Shown here in pieces: positions 29,801 through 41,400 of a stretch of DNA of 64,000 nucleotides; the first letter of the stretch is position 1, and every line of letters starts with the position of its first letter. The notes below the pieces were generated by a model, which ran no database searches, was not told the DNA's origin, and saw nothing but the letters and a program-made list of their open reading frames with translations. The DNA is from Xestospongia muta. Its lineage: Eukaryota > Porifera > Demospongiae > Haplosclerida > Petrosiidae. The DNA lies in contig OY848922.1 in assembly GCA_963693285.1 (NCBI GenBank), positions 6,188,923 through 6,252,922 of the forward strand, written 5' to 3'. The translations under genes were made by a program, and so were the position numbers.

Positions 29801-32404
29801 TATACTGCTTGCTCATCTCCTGAGTAATACTAAGTGATGTTGAGTCTTAAAGAAATTCCTTTGCTAGAGACAACATTAATACTGGTAAAGTAACTTAATA
29901 CTAAAACCATCATTAAATAAAACTTGCTTTGTAATGACATCAAGAGTAAATTTGGTTTCTCAAGTAGATTATTAAATTGGGCTTTTGTTTTATTAAAGGG
30001 TGTATTAAATGTTATGGATGGATAGGTGCTTAAGTGGTTATATTAGGCAAGTGATGTAATCAATGTTATAGAAAAAAATTGATCAGATCTTCTATTTCAC
30101 TTTGATTCCTTTAATTCTTCATCATGTTTCATGTTGCGTGTTTATGTAATAAATTTTCTACAATTTTCACCAACTTCAATAAAGTCTTAGTTTATTGTTA
30201 TCGATTATATATTTGAACTACATATCTGACATCATCATGAAATACAGTTTCTTTTAACTCATATTCTATGCTCCAATTTCAAAGCAATAATAGTAATTTT
30301 TATAAAAAATGTGGCATTTTGTTTGAATGTATTCATTGTGTTCATTTCTCATTAGTAAATGTGTAGTTTATCTGTCTGCTGTTAATGTACTTGTGATTGT
30401 GGATAAGACCACGACAAAATCAAACATTTTATTTTTATTATTGCTATACTTAGGTCAAGGTTCTGATTGAGCATATAAAATTGTGTATTACATTTTATTA
30501 TACGTGTGTACTGAATGATGTAAAATGAGAAAACAATTTTATCAGTGTATGCTGGAAAGGCACATAATAAATTTATGTTGTTACACAAGCTGCAATAGTC
30601 TGTCAAATTATATCATATGTCACTTAATCTTTTAAGCATATTTCAATTATACATGTACTAATTTATAAAACAGTGTATTGGGTTAGAAAAAAAGTGAGTT
30701 CAAGGTAATACTAGAGGCATACAGAGTTTAAATCAGTGTGTGAGAAAGTTGCAGTATGGTTCCTGGAGAACAAAATGTCCAAATTTTTGTTTACATACTG
30801 TTTAACAATACATTCTACAACATCTCTATGTCCTCATTGGTTATTACTTAAATAGTGTCCTTGATCAAAATTAGATGTTTTGTTTCCTAACATTGAAAGC
30901 TATGTAGAACAGCATCAACAAACTCAAAAGAATGCTCGCGATCGACATAGTAAACATTATAGAGCTTATGTACTGACGTCACGAAACGTAATAAAAAATA
31001 GCAACTGTTGCTAGGGCGCCATCTTGAGTGGCAAAGGCACGTTCATACACAAGAGTGGCAGCATTTGAAGTCACATTAGCCAGGTACTATGCAACACAAG
31101 ACACCAATGTTTATAAAGATTGGTGTTCTTCCGAAGCTATTGGGCAAGTGGTACTCTAGGGAGCCAGTAGCATCAATCTCATCAACAGGAAACGAACAAG
31201 TTGAAGAATGTGCATGTGGAGATGTTATGTTGCTACTGCAGGAAAGAGGAATATGGGGAATTAATGATCTATTGTGACAATAACGATTGTTGTATACAAT
31301 GGTTTCACACAACATGCCTTCAGATTACCACAATTCCAAACGTTAAATGTTTCTGTCCTGATTGTCAGAGAAAACCAAATAAAGGCACTAGGATGTTGTT
31401 TTAATAATAATTATTATTTTTAAGATTACTGTTGTTTGATAACATGCATTAATTTAATTAAATAAAACAACTGATTCACAGGAATGATGACACACACAGA
31501 GTACAAGAGACTATGTAATCAAAAGAGTAGACTCCCATTACATGCAGCAAGAATAAACTGGAAGACATATACAGGAGAGATGATTAAAGTCATCTTCATT
31601 ATTGTAACCTAGGTTGTGTATTTGACAGCAAATAACGTAGTTCCCTTATTAAGCGCTTATTGGTGCTTGCAGTTCATTTGATTTGAAAGTTGTAGGCGCT
31701 TACTAGGGATTTGAAAAAGGTTTCAAATAAGTGCCCAAGTATAAATATTTAATTAATTAACCATCAGCGGTAACTAAGATAAGGCTTATAAATTTGTTAC
31801 ACCACAGAGTATTTAACATTCTGAATCATCTCACTAAGATGCTGCAGGTATGACTGATTTCTAAATGGAGTCCAGATATAGGGGAGACACTTCACAACAA
31901 AGAAGAAAAACAACAATTTTCACGATAGATTCACGTTTGCTGTGATGAAGGGCAAATTGATAGTTGTTCATATCGCAACAGGAATTTCAAAGATATGTTG
32001 GTTGTTTCTTCACAAAGGAGAACAATACCCTGTATAGTCAAGGTGACAAAAGGAGAAGATCCTCCATTGAGCAAGGCAGTTTAGAAGTGCCTTGTGAGCT
32101 GACCTTTTCAATTCCAAACGGAACAAAAAACAACGAAACTTTAATGTCTGAAATTTGAAAATTGCTAGCCTAACTTATTTCTCATTGCTCAACACGTAAT
32201 AATAACCACAGTAACGACAAATCTAAGATGGTGAGATGGGGTGGGTACTTACATGGGGAATTGAAATTTTTCTTTAACGACAATAATATGAGGCTGGGCA
32301 CTTACATAGAGGTGGACGCTGGTTCGGGGAATGGCAGTATATATATGTGACCCAATTTGTGAAAAGGGACCACGTCTTTCAAACCATTATAAATGCTTGA
32401 CAGT

Positions 32405-32464
<60 letters not shown>

Positions 32465-35400
32465 TGTATGTATGTATGTATGTATGTATGTATGTATATA
32501 TAGTATGATGTATTCAAAGCATGGCATGACACATAACACTACTTTACATTGTTTACAATGGTATGTTGTGGTCTTTCTACCATTTTGTTTTTTATGACTA
32601 CAGACAATACATTTATTTGCTTTTTTAGGTATGTATTGAAGAAACCAAATTCTGCCCTTGAAGCAAACAATGACTTCATTTTATGGAGAGTTCACGTCAA
32701 GAATTATAACTAGCTTGAAAGTTACTAATCAGTGATGTAATAAGGGGACGTCTCTTATATAATGGATCATATCCTGGTACACCTTTTTGTTTTTTTGGCT
32801 TTCTTGTCATTTATGTGTAGAAACTTAAAAATTAGGCTGAATCAATCCCTTGACATTAGACGAGAGAAGGTGACTATACTAAAGGCTAATACTGAGCCCA
32901 GTAATCTTCTAATTTCGGGTAGTGGATTGTTCCTATTATTATTACCAGATTAAAAAATTGTAGCTTTCTGTTGATGTATGCATCTTGTTTTCCAATAGTT
33001 TAGGCAAGGTCAGTGTGAAAACTCTGTTTCGTCTGTCATATCTTCTGTTCCTTCAGATTCTCCAACAAACTCTGGGATATCATATGCTGCACTACTCAGA
33101 GAGATATGTTTTGTTGCACTGATTTCAATTTCATCACCATACACTATTTCCATACAATCTACTATTTCAGTTTCCACATCAAAATAATTGCTATCATAGT
33201 ATTCATCATCTATTATTATTAATGATTATTAATAATTTATTATTATAGTATTTACTGATCTGTAATAACATTTTAATATCATACTTAGTGTGATATTTAT
33301 AACCAGGAGCGCATGAGCGTCGCGAAGCGACGCGAAGGAGCGTCAAACTCCCTTCACCAACTGTTGTCGAATCAAGGCTTAGAACATATGTCCATATACA
33401 GACATAATTGCTAAGTGTTTTGCATTTTAATAGCTTCTGGGCTGTAACCTCTTAGTAGGTGTGCTTTAAATAGATAAATTTAAGAGAAGTCAAGAAGATG
33501 GCCAAGCGACCTTGAACAACATATATCATTATATTCCAACACAAGGTAACTCCAAAGTGTCCTGGTATTCTGTCTGGACAAGGCCAAAGTGCCTACTTCC
33601 TTGAACCACGCAGCAAGGGAACTACCAAAACGTTCGTTATCCTTGTAATAGACGCAAAAAACCTGGCAGAAAGTTCTTTATAAGAACTCCAGCAACTTCC
33701 CTAGCCTGAGACTAGTTTTCATGTATTGCCAGAGAACTAGTCTTGTTGAATAAAGCGATATATGTTGTTCAACTGTTTCCACTTCTTTAATGACAAAAAC
33801 CTCCATAACCTCCAAGTTCAATTCTTTTAAACGTTTCTCGATGTACATAACTTCTTTCTTAGTTTCGACTTCTTCGTTTTACTCACCATAGATGATTGTA
33901 ATAATATTCATTGCTCCGTCACATACTTAGCAGTACTTATGCTACATAAGTGTATTTTCCTTATATGGAATAATCCTTGACCGTGTTTCGACAATGGTTA
34001 GAACACAAATATAATGGCAGTTTGACGCTCCTTCGCGTCGCTTCGCGACGCTCATGTGCTCCTGTTATAACCTATGACTACTTGATGCAATCATACAATG
34101 ATCTTTCATACCTTATCAACAACAGTAATGTCAGCACCATTACTAATTAATATTTTGATGGTCTCTGGATGATTATTGCGAGCTGCCCAATGTAATGCAG
34201 TCCAGCCTTCCTGTAACAATAAAACAAAGAAGCAATACATACACAATGTACACTATACAGATAAATTTCAACTCAATGTACTAGTAGTAACACAATACAT
34301 TCATAATGTTAATGATGTTATGTAAACATCCACAATCTGATGTTGTCAATAATTATGGTACAATTATTATATAGTTATATTTATACATATATAATTACTA
34401 TATAATTCTAATTATATGTTTATTATGTACAAGTTATGAATATAATTATCTATTCCTGTCCCACCGTAACTTGATTTTGTGTATACTATATAAGTGTCAT
34501 ATGGGGTGTATTAAAGGATGCTCTATAATCTATATCTATGTGACTCGATCTCAAGACAAGATGGCTGTCCATGGGAGCATGGGAGAAGTCTGCCTCCAAC
34601 ATTATTGTAGGGCTAATGATGTCTTTGATGACGGCAGTTTTATGTAGTGTTTGTGGTCTGTTCATACACAAACTAATCAAGTATTTATTAATGCCTAGAA
34701 GACTATCTGATTATATTTTGATTCAATTATAGACTTGGTGAAGGAGTATTATAGTCCAAAACCATCAGTAGTTGTCCAGCGTTTTAAATTTAATTTAAGG
34801 CTACAGCAGCAATGAGAGAGAGAGAGTGGCTGTTTATAGCTGAGCTGAGACAACTATCCAAATTTTGTGAATATTGGGAGATACGTTTGATGTCATGCTA
34901 CGTGGTCATTTAGTGGGTGATATTCAACAGCTGATTATTCAATGATGTCTGCTGGCTGAACCCATCCTAACTCTGAAACGTGCTCTTAAACTGGTACTTG
35001 CAATGTAGTCGGCATAGAAGGATACAAGAGATATTCAGTGCTAAAACGTCTACTTGTTACCATTATGGAGGAAACAACTTAGCACCAATTTGCAGATTTA
35101 AAAAAATCTGTTTGTCATGGTTGCAACAAGAAGGGGCACCTGATCAGATGTTGTAGAAAAGCCCCCCAAAAAAGGCTAATCAAATCAAGTACAAACATTA
35201 ATGAGGTGGTAGAAGACCCCATTTCTCAATTGTATATGTTTCCCTCAAGTAAGACAAAACTGTTAAAGACAGTGGTTAATATAGATGGCAAAGAGGTTGA
35301 GATAGAGAATGACACAGGAGTATTAGTGTCAGTGATGACACACACAGAGTACAAGAGGCTATGTAATCAATAGAGTAGACTCCAATTACATATTGTAGAG

Positions 35401-38400
35401 TCCAAAGGACCTAATGTACTCGAAGAGACTGGTTGATGAAGTTGAAACAGGACTTGCACATGATAAATCAAGTCCGAATGAAGGAAGAGTTAACAAGACT
35501 CATTTCAAGATGCTCTTATTTTTCAGAATGAACTAGGTATCTTTTATCAAAGCTGTATCTGGCAGGATCATAGTAGAAGAGAGAGCAACTCCAAGATTTT
35601 TGTCAATGACCGGTACCATTTGCACTCTGTTCAAAAGTAGATAAAGAATTAGAGAGACTAGAGTCAATAGGAGTACTGGAAATGTGGAATTTGCAGACTG
35701 GGTGGTACCCATCGTTCCAGTATTAAAGGATGACTGAAATGTTAGAATTGGTGATGATTATCACATGACCATTAATAAAAAGCATCAAAAGTGGACCTGT
35801 ATCCATTCCCAAGAGTGGATGACCTTTTTATAGCAATGACCAGTGAAGTGTATTATGTATATAATGTATTGTACTAGAGAATTTGTGCTAGTTTTAGGAA
35901 TAGAAAGGGTACATCAGATATAAGGACACAGGTTATGAAAACTGTAGCTACACCAGTCACTGTTGATTGACAAGACTATAATGCAAGCTAAATGCTTGAA
36001 CTAAATAATATAAGCAATCCTTTTATATAGAAATTAAAATAAAAACCCAAGTATTTCATAACCTATACAGCTGAATTTGAGGTAGTCATTTGCTTAGAGT
36101 TATATTAACTATACTGCTTGCTTATCTCCTGAGTAATACTATGTGATCTTGAGTCTTAAAAAATTACTTTGTTAGAGACAACATAAATACTGGTAAAGTA
36201 ACTTAATACTAAACCCATCATTAAATAGAACTTTCTTTTTAATGACATCAAGATTAAATTTGGTTTCTCAAGTAGATTATTAAATTGGACTTTTGTTTTA
36301 CTAAAGGGTATATTAAATGTTATGGAAGGAAAGGTGCTTAAGTGGTTATATTAGGCAAGTGATGTAATCAATTTTTTAGAAAAAAATTGATCGGATCTTC
36401 TATTTCACTTTGATTCTTTCATCCTTCATCATGTTTCATGTAGTGTGTTTATGTAATAAATTTTCCACAATTTTCACCAACTTCAATAAAGACTTAGTTT
36501 AATGTTATCTATTATATATTTGAACTACATATCTGACATCATCATGTAATACAGTTTGTTTTAACTCATATTCTATACTCCAATTTCAAAGCAATAATAG
36601 TAATGTTCATAAAAGTCTTGACATTTTTATTTGAATGTATTCATTGTGTTCATTTCTCATTAATAAATGTGTAGTTTATCTGTCTGCTGTTAATGTACTT
36701 AAATGTGGATAACAGCATGACAAAATCAAACATTTTACTTTATTATTGCTATACTAAGGTCCAGGTCCTGATTGAGCATATAAAATTGTGTATTACATTT
36801 TATCGTACATGTATACTGAATGATGAAAAATGAGAAAACAATTTTATCAGTGTATGCTGGAAAGGCACACAATAAATTTATGTTGTTACACAAGCTACAA
36901 CAGTCTGTCAAATTTGATTATATATCACTTAATTTTGTACGCATATTTCAATTATACATGTACTAATTTATAAACAGTGTATCGGCTTAGAAAAAAATTG
37001 TAAGTATTGTTAGCATAGCATGTAAATAGTCAGATATAGCACTATGTTATATCATTTCTTATTAGATGTGTTCTTAGTGATGATGATAAGAGGAAAATGT
37101 GATAATTCTGGAGAGGTGGTGTCTGTTGATGGTAGTGTGTTCACAAGTGATAAGTTCAAGAAAATACTAGAGGCATACAGAGCTTAAAACGGTTTGTGAG
37201 GAAGTTGCAGTATTGTTCCTGGAAAACAAAATGTCCAAATTTTTGTTTACATACTGTATTAACAATAGATGCTACAACCTCTCAATGTCCTCCTTGGTTA
37301 TTGCTTAAATATTATCATTGTTCAAGATTAGATGTTTTGTTTCCTAACTTTGAGAGCTATGTAGAACAACATCATAGTAAACATCAGTGGCCTAGGCAGG
37401 AATTTTAAGATGATAGGGCATTAGAAACGTCGCGCGAAGCGCGGCCGAAAAATTTCAGAGTTAAACATATTCATGATGGGCGTGGCCAATTAATTTAATT
37501 ACTTCATTATAATAATAACATTGTTATGACATTCTGAATTAACTGAGCCAGGAGCAGTTGGTAGGGCAAATGCCCTACTATGCCCTACCTTGGATACGCC
37601 ACTGGTAAACATTATACTTTTTAACGAAATGATTGCGTGAGAAGGATCACGTGATGACGAAATTTAATTTTCCCTCAAGGTGTAAGCACACTGTCAATTA
37701 AAGATGCTTTAGAAATGTTATAACGTGCTCAAATAAAGCTATAACTAGTTTCTAACTTTCATTTTAAACTGTAAGGATGTCAGTACAGTGGAGTAACAAC
37801 GAGCGTTGTCATATATGTGGTACACGTAAGTTGACCCACATTGTCTACTATTTGTATTCAAGTTACACGAAAAATCGCCCTTTTTTATATTGCCTGAATA
37901 AGTAGTAGGAAGAATAAAGTACATAATTAGATTGTCTATATAATGTTGTATACAAGTGATTATATATGTAATTCATTTGGTTATATAACTGTTGATTAAT
38001 AGTATGTATCTAAAGATATTTAGTGTGATAGAGTAAGAAAGAGTCATCACTCTTCCCAGTGTGACAGAGGTGTATATTACAATCTTGACAATACCACTGA
38101 GTATATTTCCTTATCTTCTTATAGGTGTAGCAGTAGTGATGTTGGTAACGTTTGTTGTTCGGTTTCTGTGAGAAGTGACTCTGGCCAAAAAATTTTCTGG
38201 TAACTTAGAAGGACGAACAGTACATTTTTGACTATTGTACAAGCTAATGAGTTGAGTTGCAAGATTGAGATGAAAGTATTTCATGTTGTGAAATGATAGT
38301 TCACAAAGACGACAGTGAAAAATGTAAGCATTTGTAATAGCTACATCTATGCTAAAGTAGGCAATGTATACATAGCATTTCCACCCACAAGCTCTAATGC

Positions 38401-41400
38401 TATAGTAATGTTACAGTTGATCATTTCGATCAACACTACCTATATATTCAGTGTATCGAGCTATAAGCCCTGGACATTGAACAAACTGTTTGTCATCATT
38501 TTTGCTTTCCTTTTACCTCAACTATTTGATTTGATTGACAATTTGTTAAAATAGCTGTAAAGACTTTGTGTCTTGTCACAGTGTATTTACTAAGTTTCCA
38601 TTTTGTAGTACCTTGTGTTCTCCTCTTTGTTTTAAACCTTTCTTAAAATATGATTTTAATTGTTCTGGAAAGAAATTTTCTGTCATAGCATATAGTTCCA
38701 AAGGCATCGATTTTGTCATGTAGAAGGTCTTAAAGTGAAAATCTTGTGAAAAAATTGTCATAGTAGATATGACGATTTTTTCCTACTTTGGTTCTAGAAA
38801 TATCTTTCACCACTCTACCAGCAGCTAATATTGTTATCAAATGGTCATGACTATAAACACTCATTGTGGGTTGTTTCATTTGGCATTGCATCAGTATCGC
38901 CAATATTCCAACAGACCATGGAGTCTTTATTGCAAGGATTGTCAGGTGTATATGCATATTTAGACAACATGCAAGTGTCATGATCAACTGTCAAAAAACA
39001 TTTAAATCACCTAGATGCAGTGTTCTGTAAAATTAATGCAAGCTGTTTTATTTATCAAAGAAAGAAAAGTGTGTGTTTGTGGTACCTCATGTAGAGTATC
39101 TTGATAAAGAAGTATTACATTTTACAGTAGCTAAAGCTTCAACTATTAAAGAGGCCCCCATCTCCTAAAATTAAGGATTACTGAAATTATATTGTCTTCT
39201 CCAGAAATAGTGCAAATGGTTGTGGAAACAACCTCAAGTGTCAGCCTTCAAAGAGTAATGTTAGCTCTAAGTTCTGATACGCTGTTAGTACATTTTAACC
39301 CTCATAGAGAGATCTTATTATAATATGTCCGAGTACAACCAGACATGTAAATAACTTTGCCTTTCTACATGCTATCTACATGGAACTTGCACCAATCGAT
39401 TCAGCTTGCAAACACATTTTATATATAATATTTGGCTGTCTAGTGCTACGAAAAAGTAAGAAACTAAAAAACTCAATATATATTTTAATGGCATACCTTC
39501 ATCATACTTCAAATTATACACCTTGGAGGATTTAACAAATAACAATTTTCACCTCAAGAAGTCAGCCGTGTGTCATGATGAAATTAAAAATTACAATTCT
39601 AATTACATGAACAAATGTTCTATTATGACTATTATTATTATAAAAATAATAATCAGGTATTGTCTTTTGCAATTTTGGGCAGCTTTTAAGCCACCGTGGT
39701 TCTGATAAAAACTTTTAATAAAGAAGGAAGATTTTCTCTTTCCATAGCCTCTTGATGCTGGGACATGTGTCTCTGTAGAGTTACTTGAGTGTGTTTGCAC
39801 TTGTTGCATTCCTTGAAATAGTCATAGACATGCGTAAAAACCTTCTTTGTTTACGTTTTTGTATGTGTCTCTCTCTCTCACTTTTTATGCATGTATTGTG
39901 TCTAATCCCAATGTTTATTGTTAAAAGAGTTTTTGTTTCAATCTATCATGTTTAAGAGAACACCACAGTAATACATTGAACTTATATAAGAAATAGTAGA
40001 GTCTGCGCTGACATAAATTGTATGAGATGGTGATAAACAAAAGATTGACTTACAAACAATAAACAGTGATATCTGATTTATTACATCCATTATTAGGACA
40101 ACTGTTTTAATTCTTCAAGAGGGTTACCTATATCATTAGACTGGACTACTGGAAAGTTAAACCAGCACAGAATGGCCCCTCTGTTATTTAGAGTCTCTTA
40201 TCACTTTGGATATTCTAAATGATTATTACTTTACATTAAAAAAGATACATTTGAAAACATGACTCCATTCTAGTTTGAATTGTTTCCTTTTATTCTTGTT
40301 ATTTAGAGACCATACTACATCTGAATACTGACTTTACTGAGCACAAGTAGAACCACTAAGTCCAATCAACTACATTTTACTACTGTAATCTTGTCCTACA
40401 CTGTAGAATGCTAGTAGTGTGCATTGATTGTAGCCTTGTCTATTATAAGTAACAATAGACTGCAGGTAGCCATTTCATTTATTTCATAGACTGTGTTCAC
40501 ATTGGATATCTGATATTGTTTGAGTTTGTCTCCTCACTTTTCTTAGATTGAAAATGTTATTTCACATATTATGATACATTTGAAATTTATTCTTTCGTGT
40601 ACTTCAACACTTACGAGACCGTAATTAATATTAATATCAATGTGTTCCGCCCAAACGTAATTGCGTTATTTGTTTCTTGGAGACAGCAATTTTTGACAAG
40701 AACGTGTGTACTTTGTGTCATGACGTTTTAGCTGCCTTTTACAAGTAAATTTGTCTTTCTACTAAGTTAATAATACGCTACATCATTAGTAAAGCTGTGG
40801 GTATAACATGTGGTTCTTGTTTAGCCGAATTTGAAAGTAGAGAGTTTACGTTGATGTAGGAAATGGAGTCTACAGGCTAGACGAAGGTTTGTAAGAGATA
40901 TATAGTAGCTAGACGTCATATATAATAGCTCATAAATTATAGTATAGGAGTGTTTCAATGAGTTTATGACGATAAGCAACGTGAGTGATTGGTCGTTTTC
41001 CATTTGCGCTAGTTTGTTCCTTGTAGATTATGTAAGAATTCACTACCACTACTTCCACAATCCAAAGAAAAATACTTTTTTCCACCACTTCACTGACTTA
41101 TGGAGAAAACTATAATAGCTAACGAGTTGGTCCATCTTGTCAACACCTAACATGTATTGATTGTAGTCACCACAACTGCTGGCTTCTCTGTTGTTTAAGA
41201 AGTGTGTCTAAATAATTATGTAAATTAGAATTTTGTTGTTCTTTATTTACCTTGACTGTACAGGTAAATTACCAAAAGCATGGTTTGTGGAGACCATCAA
41301 TGCTTGTTGTTTGTCAGTCCATGACAAGGTCAGTAACTCTCCACAGCAAAAGGCTTCCACCATACCTCGAGGCCTCTTTTGGTTCAGGGCAGAAGGAAGT

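Larger units (their letters stand above)
26017..30957. repeat. Segmental duplication, about 5 kb, copy 1
   Basis: From ttcattattgtaacctaggttg to catagtaaacattata. The same order of elements recurs at 31594-37617: HIRAN-like piece, (TA)n/(TATG)n, piggyBac lineage A N-terminus, ankyrin exon, gag-protease-RT fragment, integrase fragment. Copy 2 is longer by two clean transposon insertions. Confidence 0.85.
31594..37617. repeat. Segmental duplication, about 5 kb, copy 2 (with two insertions)
   Basis: Copy of 26017-30957. It is enlarged by the 761-bp element at 33304-34064 and the 220-bp element at 37385-37604, both absent from copy 1. The paralogous empty sites are readable. Confidence 0.85.

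Noticed and set aside
32331..32597. Plus-strand ORF with Tyr-Ile and Met-Tyr-Val-Cys repeats
   Set aside because: A translation of the TA/TATG microsatellite.
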